From positions 1 through 64,000 of the forward strand of contig JASVEC010000026.1 of NCBI GenBank assembly GCA_030770535.1: 64,000 nt of DNA. The letters run 5' to 3'. A program made the position numbers and the translations under genes. Origin of the DNA: Batkoa obscura. Lineage: Eukaryota; Entomophthoromycota; Entomophthoromycetes; Entomophthorales; Batkoaceae. The notes beneath the pieces were generated by a model. The model searched no databases and was not told the origin of the DNA. It saw nothing but the letters and a program-made list of their open reading frames with translations. Shown here in pieces: positions 1 to 11,043 of the stretch. Positions within the stretch are counted from its first letter, which is position 1, and each line of letters begins with the position of its first letter.

Positions 1-644
1 TGCTTATATTAAATAATGATCGAAATGTAATTAACATCCAATTTCATATACCATAGATTAGGTATGCATTTTGTATACAAATATATAAAAAATCACATAT
101 TATAGAAAATAATTTTACTTTTTTGTATAAGAAATTTTAAGATATAGAATATTTATAACTTATGTGCTTTTGTTTCATTTTATTATAATCTTTGAATCAT
201 TTTTGAACTTGCTTTAGAATTTTAATAAAATTTAATATTTTTACAATATTTTTTATTTTTATTTTAATAAAATAATTTGAGAAAGATTATTGGATATTAA
301 AATGAAAAGCTATTCTTATAGGTTCCTTCAAAATTCCTAATTAGAAATTCGCTATCGAATTTTCAACTTTAAAGAATTAGCTCATTTTTAAAATTTACTA
401 AATTGATTGAGAACTTTATTAACAATTCAACTCACATGGTGTTTTATTATTAAATAAATTAAATAATACTGCACCCAAATAATAGATGATTCAATTATTA
501 GCCTACTTTTAATACCTTAAAAATATGAGCTCACTATTATAATATTATTAAAATTATTAAGAAAAAGATATATAAACCAAAGAATTTGAATATTTAAATA
601 TTATAATACAATTTAATTCGATAAATATAAATATTCAATCAACA
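1..644. other. intergenic, no gene seen
   Basis: AT-rich sequence with stops in all frames and no recognisable repeat. The last 80 bases carry a TATA-like tract (atatataaacc near 569) and an A-rich leader before the small secreted-protein gene at 645, so the right edge is probably its promoter. Confidence 0.6.
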
Positions 645-1061
645 ATGCAATTCTTCCAAACTATCTTAGCTTTATCTGCTGCTTCATTAGTAGTTTCCCA
701 AGATGCTCAATCCAGCAATCCAACTCCATCCTCTTCTGCTACTGGAGTTCCAGATAAAGCTTCCTCTGTTTTATCCAAAGCTAGTGAAAGTGCTTCTTCT
801 ATTAAAGATGCAGAATCTAGTTCTCTTTCTTCTGTTAGATCCGAAGCTACTTCTGCTTCCGACTCTCTTAATTCAAAAATTTCTAGTCTTACTGAGTCAG
901 TAAGCTCTCAAATCTCTAGTATGCAATCCAGTGTCTCTAGTCAAATTCAATCTAAGAGTTCTGAAGTTAAAGGTAGTAGTACCTCAGATGCTTCAATTTC
1001 TAGCTTTAAATTTGTTGCTTACTCAGTTCCTGTATTGGCTGTCGCTTACGCTAATCTTTAA
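645..1061 (+). CDS. small Ser-rich secreted protein, probably GPI-anchored
   Basis: Single-exon 138-aa protein of unknown function. Residues 1-18 form a clean signal peptide ending near VVSQDA. Residues 20-115 are about one third serine with regularly spaced small hydrophobics, which suggests a helical or extended Ser-rich stalk. The last 20 residues are hydrophobic and end in a short tail (YANL), typical of a GPI-attachment signal. The closest relative in the window is the minus-strand 168-aa protein at 5705, which has the same start (MQF...), the same composition and a similar C-terminus, so the two flank the glucanosyltransferase gene. A cell-wall or surface role is inferred from architecture only. 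An overlapping frame at 703-903 is a composition shadow. Confidence 0.72.
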   Translation: MQFFQTILALSAASLVVSQDAQSSNPTPSSSATGVPDKASSVLSKASESASSIKDAESSSLSSVRSEATSASDSLNSKISSLTESVSSQISSMQSSVSSQIQSKSSEVKGSSTSDASISSFKFVAYSVPVLAVAYANL

Positions 1062-2890
1062 ATTGTTGTATATCTTTTAAGCTTACTATCGTAAATAATA
1101 AAACAGTTAATATTTGATATTTTTGAGTTTTTATGTTTTTTTGAACTTAATTTTAAACTTGATTTAATCAAGGTTAACTTTTGTGATTGAAATTCAAACT
1201 AACTTATTTAATAAATAATAATCCAAATCATATATAATACAAAATAAAAGCTATATTACTTTTATCTTTATCAAATAGGTATATATATAGTTCATAAGAC
1301 TAGATAGGTATCTAATTTTAGCTTATATTTAATATAATAGATACACTTTTTATAAAAAATTTATCTACTAAATTTTCAAAAATTATCACTTCTTACTTAA
1401 GTGAACAAATAGTTTAAACAGAGAATACTGTCTACTGTCATATTCTACTTGAATCATAAAGCTGCTATAGGACTTGCTCAATTTTGTTTATATTTAAAAG
1501 ATTAAACTAAGCGAGAGTAAGGCTCTGAAGACTATATAATGTTATTAAATAGCTTTTTATAATACACAAAAGAGAGGTTACAGTTTTTATGCTGTTAAAT
1601 AGCATGTTCAAAGGTCTCAGGAATTTATTGTAACTTTTATTAAATCTTTGGAGAACCAATCAATTTCTAGATAATTTATCTGTAATTTTTAATATTTACA
1701 TTCAATTTGATATTTATAAAATGAAAGGTAAAAAAATAGCCCCTTTTCATGTTTTATATGAGAATTTTTTTTCTTGTTATAATTCATTCTCTTTTTAAAA
1801 ATTTTCACAAAATAAACTTAATGTTAGCCTTTTGTCTTGACTTATTTTTAGGGAAACACAGGTTTTAAACAGCAAACCATAGTCTATTTTTTAACTAATC
1901 AACCACTTATGCACAATTTCTTTTTAATAATTTCATTTCCATACTGAACTTATTTTTAATTATGTTATTTAATAAGTAGGTTCCTTAAGTTTAGACTTTA
2001 GTTTAAAAAACATAGTAAGTATAATTGTCAAATATACCTAAGTACTTATCGTTTTATGTTCTTTTCAAATATGATTTATTATTTCGTTAATTTTAAATTT
2101 ATTTATTTGTAATAAGTAATATAAAATATATAGAAACTTATTTTGAATAATAATTATCAATTAATAAATTAAATTAAGTTCAAAAAGTAACTTTGATATA
2201 CAAATTACCAAATCTTATTGTTAACTTAGTATTATCAAGTAATTAAATTTATTTAGAAATAGGAGTAAAAATAGAGAATAAAAGTTATTAGATACACAAA
2301 ATATGTTAAATCACTAAAACAAAACAAGGAAACTATAAATTATGTTTCATGCTTATTTATTTATTAAAGAACCACTATTAGATTCAACTTTTTGGAATAA
2401 GACTATTCTGATGCCTGAAGTATTAGATCCTGATAGTAAAATAGTATTAAAAAATACAATTAATATAATAATTTTTATTTTCAAAACTAAATGTCAAATT
2501 TTCATTTTATTTTATCAACCTTAAGCTAAAAATAAACTTAAATGAGGAAGTTACAAACTCTTCTAAAAATAAACCATAGTTTAAAAAGAAATACCGTAAG
2601 CCCAAATTAGAAGCAGAATTTTTAAGTTGATTGGAATGTAATTTTTGGAAGTTATAATTTAAATATTTTGGTGTTTTTAGCCAATGAAATCTCTGAAGCA
2701 ATCCATTAATCTGAGAAAGCTGCAAGAAATTCCATAGAACTTTGATTTGATTTGATAAAAAGCTAAAAATTGGTGGTTCCCGAACTTAAATCATCAATAA
2801 ATTTAAAGGTGTCACAATAATTATTATATAAATAACATGTAATTTATTACTTTACTTACTTTTTTTAAAACAATTTTAAACCTTAAAAAC
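1062..2890. other. intergenic, no convincing gene
   Basis: AT-rich. Short open stretches at 2342-2524 (+) and 2507-2725 (-) have no recognisable domain, start context or introns and look like chance or relic frames. A TATA-like tatataaataac at about 2825 lies some 65 bases before the glucanosyltransferase start and probably belongs to its promoter. Confidence 0.55.
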
Positions 2891-4384
2891 ATGTTAAAGG
2901 GATTTATTTTATCTTTATTAGTGGCTTCATCACTTGCTTTGGACCCTATCATTGCCAAAGGAAATAAATTCTTCAATAAAAAAACTGGTGAAATATTCCA
3001 TGTGAAAGGTATAGCTTATCAACCCCGTGGAACTGCAGACGAATCCAAAAAAGATCCATTGGCCTTCCCAGAAAATTGTAAAAGAGATGTTGAATATTTC
3101 AAAGACTTAGGTCTTAATGTTGTTCGAGTATACGAAGTCGATCCCACTAAAGATCATAAAGAATGTATGAAGATTTTTGCTGATGCTGGTATTTATTTAG
3201 CATTAGATGTACCTATACCAAAATATTCTATTAATCGGGATGAACCTACTTACACTGTTGATATGTTGGATCACTTCAAACAAAATATTGATGCATTTGA
3301 TCAATTCGATAACGTTGCTTTCTACTTTGCAGGAAATGAAATTAACAATAATAAAACAAATACTGATGCTAATCCATTTGTTAAGGCTTCTTTAAGAGAT
3401 ATGAAAGCTTACATCAAAACTAAGAAGCATCAAGTATTAGTTGGATATGCTAACAACGATGATACTAATACTCGTAAAAATATTGAAGCTTATTTTAACT
3501 GTGGTAAAGATGAAGAAAGGGCTGATTTTTATTCTGTTAATGTCTATTCTTGGTGCCGCTCTGAATCATTTGAAGCTTCTGGTTATCCTGCCCTTACCAA
3601 AGAGTTTAAAGATTACAGCATCCCAATTTTCTTTAGTGAATATGGTTGTAATACCGCACGTCCTCGTGAATTCGTTAATGAATTAAAATCTATGTACGGA
3701 CCTGATATGGAGGAAGTAGTTGCTGGTGGTATCCTTTATGAATATACTCAAGAAACTAACAGATATGGTATTGTTAAAATCAACGGTGGCAAAGTAGAAA
3801 AGATTAAAGATGAATATGATAACTTTAAGAAAGCTCTTGCTGGCATCAAACCTAAGAAGTATACTATTGATAGTTATAACCCTAAAAATACCGAAGCTTC
3901 TACTTGTCCTAAAATTGGAAAGGATTGGGAAGCTAGTGAAAAATTACCACCAACACCTTCAAATAAAAAATGTAAATGTATCGTAGATTCATTAAGCTGT
4001 AAGGTCAAAAAAACCGACTTAAGTGGTGATGAAATTGGAAAAACATTTAAATACCTTTGTGAAAAGGCCGATTGTAAAAAAGGACTTGGTTCTGATCCTT
4101 CTAAAGGTGAATATGGTAACCTTTCTGGATGTTCAGCTATTGATCAACTTAGCTGGGCACTCAATGAAGTCTACATGAAAGAGAACAAGAATAGCGATGC
4201 TTGTGTTGGTGAAAGTGGATTAGGTGAAGTTCAAACTCCTAGTGGAGATCTTAAATCTTGTGATGGCGTAAAGGAAGATATCAGTGCTCCAGGTTCTGGA
4301 AGCAATGGTAGTAGTGGAGCTTCATTTACAAAATACTCTTCTTCTTTGTTAGCAGTTGCAGTTGTTGGTAATTACCTTCTTTAA
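2891..4384 (+). CDS. GAS1: 1,3-beta-glucanosyltransferase (GH72, X8/CBM43), GPI-anchored
   Basis: 497-aa intronless Gas/Gel/Phr-family enzyme. In this family it splits and re-joins beta-1,3-glucan chains at the outer face of the plasma membrane and in the wall, elongating glucan during wall growth. The signal peptide is residues 1-16. The GH72 domain spans about 17-320. The acid/base glutamate is E150 in AGNE and the nucleophile is E250 in FSEYG, 100 residues apart as in the family. Residues 360-457 hold the Cys-rich X8 (CBM43) module (CKC, a distal C-x4-C and CSAIDQLSWALNE). A short Ser/Gly linker and a hydrophobic tail (SSSLLAVAVVGNYLL) form the GPI signal. Length and order match the GAS1-type, X8-containing branch. 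The symbol is by family; exact orthology among GAS paralogs is not established. Confidence 0.95.
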   Translation: MLKGFILSLLVASSLALDPIIAKGNKFFNKKTGEIFHVKGIAYQPRGTADESKKDPLAFPENCKRDVEYFKDLGLNVVRVYEVDPTKDHKECMKIFADAGIYLALDVPIPKYSINRDEPTYTVDMLDHFKQNIDAFDQFDNVAFYFAGNEINNNKTNTDANPFVKASLRDMKAYIKTKKHQVLVGYANNDDTNTRKNIEAYFNCGKDEERADFYSVNVYSWCRSESFEASGYPALTKEFKDYSIPIFFSEYGCNTARPREFVNELKSMYGPDMEEVVAGGILYEYTQETNRYGIVKINGGKVEKIKDEYDNFKKALAGIKPKKYTIDSYNPKNTEASTCPKIGKDWEASEKLPPTPSNKKCKCIVDSLSCKVKKTDLSGDEIGKTFKYLCEKADCKKGLGSDPSKGEYGNLSGCSAIDQLSWALNEVYMKENKNSDACVGESGLGEVQTPSGDLKSCDGVKEDISAPGSGSNGSSGASFTKYSSSLLAVAVVGNYLL

Positions 4385-4526
4385 AGTAATACCGTTTATA
4401 TTATATATCATTAATTTTCAATAAAATTATTATAATTTAATTAATTTTGAGTGTCTTTTTAAAGATTTTATTTAATTTTTGGCCATTTATACTTTAAATT
4501 AGCTTGATTCTGTTATCTAGCATTTA

Positions 4527-4627
4527 GGAATGTTTTTTACGTTTAAGAATTTTACTAATAAATTCTCCGCTTAAATAGCGCTTAAAGGATAGAAAAAGTA
4601 ATGGAGCCAAAAAAAACACTTCCATTT
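4527..4627 (-). mobile_element. MITE-like element, degenerate copy
   Basis: Recognisable by the internal core gtttaagaattttacta, the aaatagcgctta motif and the closing ccaaaaaaaacactt. The terminal inverted repeats are eroded, so this is an old copy. Confidence 0.6.
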
Positions 4628-5395
4628 TATCTGAACATGTTTTATCCTAAAAATCTGAAAATAAAAGGGATGTTTCTTTCTTTTACTATTTTGTTCACTT
4701 TTAAGCTTTAATTTAGAAAACTATCAGCTAAATTTAAGACAACAAAACATCAGTATGCGCTGCTTGTATGTTGTATTTGCGCACTTCTTGAGAGAAAAAT
4801 GCGCACTATTAAATTTTAGCTTACCTTTTTAGATAAGAAGCCAGAACAATCTCGGATTTTTTTATTACACATCCATAAAGGATAGTATAATTTATTTAAT
4901 AGTATTAAGAAAATGAAGGGATAGAGGTAAGAAGGTTAATTGCGTAACAAAAACCTCCTTTCATTTCTTTTAAGTATTGGAATTAATAAATTCGAAATAA
5001 GCAAGAAAAATAGTGATGAATTTTATACATAATAGAAAGGAGTAATTTTTCATTTAAAAGACTTGAGTAATAAGGACGTAATTTTCTAAGAAAGATATTA
5101 TTGTTAATAAATACAATTTCTTATATAAATTAAATTAATATTAGCCTATAATATCCTTAAAAGCATTCATAAAAATCTTTACGAGATATACTTACTTATA
5201 CTAGAATATACTTGATCCATTTAAATTAAAATTACTACATAAAGTATGTTAGACTCTAAGAGGATCTTGGATATGAAAATCTTATAATCATCCAGACAGT
5301 TCATTTGTTTTATAAAACTTTATTATTGATAGTTATTTAAAGTTCCACTAAATAAAATCACTTCCAATTGAATCTTTTAGAAACCCAATATCAGA

Positions 5396-5502
5396 ATATG
5401 AGGATATATTTTTTTGTTTAAGAATTTTACTATCAAGTTTTCCACTCAAATAGCGCTTAAAAGATGGAAAAAATAATGAAGTCGAAAAAAACACTCCCAT
5501 AT
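5396..5502 (-). mobile_element. MITE-like element, TA-flanked
   Basis: About 101 bp between TA dinucleotides, opening TGAGGATAT and closing CACTCCCA. It has the family core (tttaagaattttacta, aaatagcgctta, aaaataatgaag). No coding capacity. Confidence 0.75.
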
Positions 5503-5704
5503 ACTCACTCTATTCATTTTTATGTAATGTAAAATCAAAAACTACATTAATACAGAAACGAGGGCATAAATGATTTAAGTTTTTCATGTGTAGTTAACAT
5601 TGAAAGCGATATTAAAAAAGAATTTGTAGATAAAAGACTAATTATTAATATAAAAAACTTTATTTATAAGTCGAGATTTTAAAGTATATTAATTACTAAT
5701 TAAA

Positions 5705-6211
5705 TTATAAGTTGTTAGCAGCGAACAAGGCTAAAGCTGCTGAGAAGACGAAATATTGTGGTTCACTTACAATTGAACTAGAGCTAGAGTTACTAGAAGA
5801 TAATTTAGAGCTGGTACTGGAAGCTTTAGATGAAGCAGATGAAGCCTTTGAAGATAATGAGCCTGAAGCAGATGAAATGCTATCAGAAGCTGAACTTATA
5901 GCTGAAGAAACATTATCAGTAGCTTTGCTTACGGCAGATGAAAGAGAATCGGTGGCTTTGCTTACAGCAGAAGATACAGAATCAGTGGCCTTAGAGACAT
6001 CAGTAGAATCAGTGATTTTAGTAGCAGAATTTCCAGCACTAGTTTTAACGTTATCAACTAAACTGGAAGCATTGGTGAAGATGTCGTTAGCTGCGTTAGC
6101 AATATCATTACCGACGGCACCAAGGGCATCAGTGATTTTTTTACCAGTATCATCTTGAGCTAAAGTAGATGAAGCTAATACAGTAACGAAGGCGAGTTTG
6201 GTGAATTGCAT
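5705..6211 (-). CDS. small Ser/Ala-rich secreted protein with 11-residue repeats
   Basis: 168-aa single-exon protein of unknown function. The signal peptide is residues 1-18 (ending TLAQDD). Residues 20-70 are polar and helix-prone. At about 78-125 there are successive 11-residue units such as DSVSSAVSKAT and DSLSSAVSKAT, with two more degenerate units after them. An 11-residue period with small hydrophobics at fixed positions is typical of hendecad amphipathic helices, as in LEA-like or coiled proteins. A poly-Ser stretch and a hydrophobic C-terminus (FVFSAALALFAANNL) suggest GPI anchoring. It resembles the 138-aa protein at 645, also beside the GAS gene. The open plus-strand frame 5712-6158 is its antisense shadow. 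A structural surface protein is the best guess. Confidence 0.75.
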   Translation of the reverse strand: MQFTKLAFVTVLASSTLAQDDTGKKITDALGAVGNDIANAANDIFTNASSLVDNVKTSAGNSATKITDSTDVSKATDSVSSAVSKATDSLSSAVSKATDNVSSAISSASDSISSASGSLSSKASSASSKASSTSSKLSSSNSSSSSIVSEPQYFVFSAALALFAANNL

Positions 6212-6519
6212 TTTAGATATTATTAAGTTATTGAAATTATAAATATAAATTTATTTGTTATTTAATTTTAAGAGATGAGTTGAACCCTTTTTATATACTA
6301 ATTTTTTCTGCTAAACTATATAATTTATTTTTAGATCCCTTGTTTTTCCGCTATTTCGATTACGCTATTTCGAGTTTATGGGAACAATAGGTTACTATTA
6401 TGAGCATTATAACGAGTAATATTAAATAGTGGTAAATATCCTGCTAATTAGTGGTGGATTTTTGCCAAGGAATTTCAAGCCATAAATTCATTATTATTAA
6501 ATATTCCTATCTTAAAGGT

Positions 6520-6600
6520 TTGATTGGCCTCTAAAAATTCAGCAATGCATAAATGTGGCTCTACCAACTGAGTCACCTTTACCTAATTGCACATTTAACT
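6520..6600 (-). other. possible tRNA relic
   Basis: The minus strand reads ggtgactcagttggtagagc, which matches the D-arm/A-box of eukaryotic tRNAs (AGTTGGTAGAGC), with a degenerate B-box-like ggccaatc about 45 nt later. The anticodon stem does not pair and no clean acceptor stem can be drawn, so this is a decayed tRNA, a tRNA-derived SINE fragment or chance. Confidence 0.25.
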
Positions 6601-7370
6601 TATAATTTTGCTTGAACTCTCTTATTTAAGTTAATAAAACAAAAATGGATTAATTAATAACACACAGGGCATAGTTTGAGTTAAAGATGAAAATGAAAGA
6701 TACAAGAAAATCTTAGCTTAAACCCTTCCTCAAGAAAATACTACTTGGCGTGTTTCTATTTTTAAGTTTATTAATATAGAAATAACATATTGGCGTTTTC
6801 AACTTAACCAAACTTTTCCAAATTATTCTGTAACTAGGCAATTAAAACGGAGATCCTTAAAGCTGCTACTTTAATGTACAGAAAATAATTAAGAAAGATC
6901 AATTATTAAAAATCTCAAATCATTAATACAAATGAAGAATAAATAACATTAGAATAAAGTATTTTCTAATTAATTGTTTTTATAAAGGATCCACTTAACA
7001 ATCTATATGTTATTATTTTTTACACAACAATCTATAGTTATTATTGTTACTAAAGTTTAATTAAAAAATAGCATTGCAACTTTATTTATTGTTTTAATGT
7101 TTTTAGAACTCTTATATAACATAGTTCTTTTATGTTTTATTTTTGAAAGTGATTAAAAGTTAAAGAATTACGATTCTCAATTGCCCACTAAACATTTTTT
7201 AAATTTGAATTTTAATAGGTGAGCGTTTGTTCTTTAAAAAGGAGGTTGGGCTTTGCCCATTTAAGCTTAGTTTTTAAACAGTAATTTTCTAATTTATGTT
7301 AATTTAACCTATTAAATGGTTATGACGAATATATACATTCAAATAAAAGGTGACATTAATCAAATATGTT

Positions 7371-7414
7371 AAAAAATTAGCTGATCAAGGATTGATTTGA
7401 TTAGCTAATTTTTT
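7371..7414. repeat. 18-bp inverted repeat (hairpin) downstream of phosphate carrier
   Basis: Left arm AAAAAATTAGCTGATCAA at 7371-7388 and right arm TTGATTAGCTAATTTTTT at 7397-7414, with an 8-nt loop. Seventeen of 18 positions pair and the other can be G-U. It lies about 95 nt beyond the minus-strand carrier stop codon, so it may act in 3'-end formation or lie in the 3' UTR. It could also be a foldback remnant. Confidence 0.6.
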
Positions 7415-7508
7415 TTGGATTTTATTGGCCCCATATTGTTATTGACGAATTCGATTAAAGGGATTAGTTGTAATCAAATTCTTAAAAAAGTTGGTGACGC
7501 TCAAGAGG

Positions 7509-8465
7509 TCAAGCAGTTTGTGGTTTAGCAAGTTCAATACTGTTAGTGGCACCGAGAATACGTTTAATATCGCCGTAAATAGCGAACTGGCCTGATGTAA
7601 GGGCACCAACCATGATAATACGAGCGCCAAGGCCAAGAAAGAGCCCACGTGGACCAAGTTCTTTAGCCGCGATGATTAAGCGAGGTACAATAGACCCTTC
7701 AGCACCCTTTTGTTTATTGATTTTAGAGAGAAGGGTATCAGCTGGTTGGGATATAATAGCAGCAGCAAAACCAGCAATCAAACCAGCACCAAGGTTGATA
7801 TAAGTATTAGTGACTGGAGAAAGTTGTTCCTTTGATTTGCCAATGGAAGCGTAGATGGCTTCAGTGGCACGTTCGTAGGCAACAAATTTAGTCATGTTGT
7901 ATGGAACTTGTTTGAAAAGAATCGGGATGAAACCGGAGTAGAAACCACGGGCTATACCTTCTTCTTTAAAGATACGACTGAAACCCGATATAAGGCCAGT
8001 AGCGAATCCAGGTTGAGAAACAAGACGAATACGAGTGGCTTCAAGTGGGCAAAGAGCGATATCAGCAAAGAATTCAGCAATAGCTGAAGAAGCAAGGTAT
8101 ACGGCAGTACGATTGTTAGTGGCAGTTTCAACACCAACTGTTTCAATAATGGTCTTTTTGAAGAATTCATATCCCCCAAATTTAAAGGCACCTTGAATAA
8201 AATAACCAGTAACAGTTGGTCCAAGACCAGTAAGAAGGATACCAGCACCTTCATTCTTAACTACTTGGCGGAAAGAACCAAGCATTCCATTTTTGTACAC
8301 AGTTGGTTCAAGCTGCATACGAGTTTTAACAACATCAATTGGGGTTAAAGTACCATGGGTAACAGCGCAGGAAATGGCACCTGCAAAGGCAGAGCGGGCA
8401 AAAAAGTCTATTCCAGTTGGTGGAGCAGATTCTTTAGGCTTACGAGCAATAATATTTGAGTGCAT
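7509..8465 (-). CDS. MIR1: mitochondrial phosphate carrier (SLC25)
   Basis: 318-aa single-exon SLC25 carrier that imports phosphate (with H+) across the inner mitochondrial membrane for ATP synthesis. Three carrier repeats are visible, each with the P-x-[DE]-x-x-[KR] type motif: PIDVVK (about 42-47), PLEATR (140-145) and PADTLLSK (241-248). The second repeat continues into FADIALCP and the third has [22 protein letters not shown], both characteristic of the phosphate-carrier subgroup (Mir1/Pic2, SLC25A3) rather than ADP/ATP or dicarboxylate carriers. Length is normal for the family. The start is the first ATG, upstream of the first helix; the N-terminus has only a short extension, as in yeast Mir1. 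MIR1 versus PIC2 cannot be separated by eye. Confidence 0.92.
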   Translation of the reverse strand: MHSNIIARKPKESAPPTGIDFFARSAFAGAISCAVTHGTLTPIDVVKTRMQLEPTVYKNGMLGSFRQVVKNEGAGILLTGLGPTVTGYFIQGAFKFGGYEFFKKTIIETVGVETATNNRTAVYLASSAIAEFFADIALCPLEATRIRLVSQPGFATGLISGFSRIFKEEGIARGFYSGFIPILFKQVPYNMTKFVAYERATEAIYASIGKSKEQLSPVTNTYINLGAGLIAGFAAAIISQPADTLLSKINKQKGAEGSIVPRLIIAAKELGPRGLFLGLGARIIMVGALTSGQFAIYGDIKRILGATNSIELAKPQTA

Positions 8466-9059
8466 ATTAATTAATAGCTAATAGCTTTTAATAGCGGGAT
8501 CGTAAAATTATAAGTCTAAGTATAATAAAGAAAAGTTCGAAATTTTTTAATTTTGTTGAAACTTAAAGATCATGATATATTATAACCAATTAAGAAAATA
8601 GAACATTTGACCTTTCAGTTGAGATGTATAACTTTTCTCAAGCTATATTTGAGGTTGGAAATGTAAGCCTTTCAATTGGCTATCGCTTTTTACACATTTC
8701 GAATTCTCAATTCAACAGATCAAGTGTCTCTTCGCTATTTTTATAATTGGTTATACTATCTTTTTTATCTTAAATTAGTTCATCCCCAATTTATTTAATA
8801 TATTGCTCTATGAATCTCCAAGTTAAATGTTAGGGGTTAATAGTGATGAATAATGAAATAAGTTAGCAAAAAAACACTATCGAAATACATCAAAAAAAAA
8901 GTAAAAACAAAAAAATTAAAGAAATAAAAATTAATAATTATTAGTAGTAAAAATATAAAATAATAATACAAAATTTTTAATATCAAATTAAATATTTTTT
9001 AAACCAGCTATCATTAATATAAAAAATATCAAACAAAAAAGAGAGGATCCATCATTGAA
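8466..9059. other. intergenic
   Basis: Upstream region of the phosphate carrier (left) and 3' flank of the minus-strand membrane-protein gene (right). AT-rich with A tracts near 8870-8960. No open frame or repeat was recognised. Confidence 0.55.
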
Positions 9060-9740
9060 CTAAATTAAATGGTATTTGGACTGTTTAAATCGAAGTAATT
9101 CAAGTTTACGAAAAGCCAGCTTTTGACGGTATCTTAGCACTGTACCAGCCAGATAGGAAACTAAAGATAAGGATAGCAATATGGAATAAATCGATAATCC
9201 TATTGGGAACCCTACTAAGTAAGTCCCATCTGCTTCCAATTGAGCATCATAAGTATACCCTTTTAACTTAACTCTCTTTTTGTTAGGTACATTTGACTGT
9301 TGAGTAATATTATTTGTGGCTTCGATATTAGTAGTAGTATTAGTTTCAAATTTAATAATATTCCACTTATCAAGTGACATATTAAAATCATTTGAATCTA
9401 TTAATTTTGATTTAATAATAATTTGAAATTGCACATCATTACTTGATTTTATTGTAAAATTATTATCATTAAAATTGTAAATTAAGTTAGTTGGTATTAT
9501 ATTCATAATTTGAATCTCATTATTTTGAAATTGATTACTTAAATAATAAGTTGTATCTGGTGTTATATTCCATTGAATCGTATAGTTGACTTCAATGACA
9601 TTACTTTCTACGCGCTTAATGTCATTGACACTTGTAAGTAAAGAATAGTTGTTGGCATTATCGCATTTTATAAGAAATAAAGAAGAGAAATAAAGAAATA
9701 AATAGAAATAATAATAATTAATAGAAGGCATTAATTTCAT
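9060..9740 (-). CDS. single-pass type I membrane protein, unknown
   Basis: 226-aa protein. Residues 1-26 are a long hydrophobic signal peptide (YFYLFLYFSSLFLIKC). Residues 27-170 are predicted lumenal/extracellular and carry many N-x-S/T sites (for example NYS31, NYT52, NIT58, NFT94, NTT134), so heavy N-glycosylation is likely. One membrane segment lies at about 174-202 (VGFPIGLSIYSILLSLSL...), followed by a basic cytosolic tail of about 24 residues (RYRQKLAFRKLELLRFKQ). The length of the frame and its tripartite architecture argue for a real gene. I do not recognise the family. An ER/Golgi or surface glycoprotein is inferred only from topology. Confidence 0.7.
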   Translation of the reverse strand: MKLMPSINYYYFYLFLYFSSLFLIKCDNANNYSLLTSVNDIKRVESNVIEVNYTIQWNITPDTTYYLSNQFQNNEIQIMNIIPTNLIYNFNDNNFTIKSSNDVQFQIIIKSKLIDSNDFNMSLDKWNIIKFETNTTTNIEATNNITQQSNVPNKKRVKLKGYTYDAQLEADGTYLVGFPIGLSIYSILLSLSLVSYLAGTVLRYRQKLAFRKLELLRFKQSKYHLI

Positions 9741-11043
9741 TATTAAAAAGTAGAATAAAAAACATTAAAAGATAAACCTATTGTTTATTAAAATTATTAT
9801 TTATTTGTTGATACCCCCTTCTTTTTTAATTCAGTTAGCTTTCATTTATCTTCAACAAGTATTATTTGCCATGTGAAAATTGCTAAATTTAGACTTTACG
9901 TTGTATGGACTTTGTTGATTTACCTAATATACGAAGGTTTTCTTAATACCCTATTGGTTATCATTTTCATTGTTTGAAATAACATTAAGAGCTGATTTAA
10001 TGTTTGCTTTTCAAGGCTTATTGAAAATTAAGATTTTAATAGTAAATTTTTACTACGCTTTGGTAGATTAGTCAAAGAGTGTACAAGCATTTATTTTTCC
10101 AAAGCATTAATACAGAAATTTGATAAATTTTTTGAGTTTTAAGGCATAAAGCCAAGAGTTTATTTACGAAAATTAAAAATAAACATTTTTTAATATAAAA
10201 AACTGTAAAATTAAATCATTTAAACAGTATAACATACTATTTTTATAAATTAAAAATAACTAAATTATAATATTTGGATTTGTAAGTTAATTGATTAAAT
10301 ATTTTCAAATTTTAATTAAAATGTCCCAGTTTAATCTAGTAGCTATAATCTTATTATAGTTATTTTACTTGGCGAAAATGATTCATTTTTAATTATCCCC
10401 CTATTTTTTTATTTTCAAAATGAAACGCTGTTTTAGCAGTAAAAGGCTAAAAGACATAGCATAGTTTATAAAAATATATCTCTTTCATATCTAAGTTGTT
10501 TCTTATAATTATCCTACTGTTGATTTACATTTAATATACAATTTATGGTATTGGAAATTTGATCTTTACGTCTGTTTAAAACATAAGCAATTAAAAAATC
10601 AAATCAAAGTTCAGGTGCCAAAAGAAAACAACTTAAAAATAAAAGTAAAACCTTTATAAAGAAGGAATTTATTGAATTAGTAATAAAAATGGAAGTTAAA
10701 AAGATAACTAATTATAATAATAAGATAATAGTAATAGCCGGAAGTTGTTATAAACACTTGGGGAGACATTAGAAGTTAGTGATTTCCAACTTTAAAATGT
10801 AGCATTTATTGCTCCATTAGTTTGAGATTGTGGTCTTATTCCTAATAAAATGAACAAAATTAAATATAAATATAAATATATATTAGTTATAATAAAAAAT
10901 AAATCAAAGCATTATTTATTAAAATTTATTTGTTATACTTAATTAAAAATTTTAACATGATCAAATTAAAACAGTACACATAAATTTATAAAAGCAGGTG
11001 TTTATATTTTAAAAGTTCAATAAAATTTTAATTTAATAATAAA

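Larger units (their letters stand above)
4385..5704. other. intergenic with two MITE-like copies
   Basis: No open frame of note. The stretch holds two copies of the window-wide 100-bp TA-flanked element (about 4527-4627, degenerate, and 5396-5502). It lies between the convergent 3' ends of the glucanosyltransferase gene and the 168-aa secreted-protein gene. Confidence 0.6.
6212..7508. other. intergenic with tRNA-like fragment and hairpin
   Basis: No gene seen. A D-arm-like motif of tRNA lies on the minus strand near 6554-6575 and a strong inverted repeat lies at 7371-7414; both are listed separately. The right part is the 3' flank of the phosphate-carrier gene. Confidence 0.55.

Noticed and set aside
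2342-2725. Two 60-72 codon frames before the GAS gene
   Set aside because: No domain, no promoter-like context, AT-driven composition; could be a relic but nothing supports it.
5712-6158. 148-codon plus-strand frame
   Set aside because: Antisense shadow of the Ser/Ala-rich minus-strand gene, whose signal peptide and GPI-like tail make it the real frame.
7612-8481. Plus-strand frames over the phosphate carrier
   Set aside because: Antisense shadows; the minus strand encodes the full SLC25 carrier.
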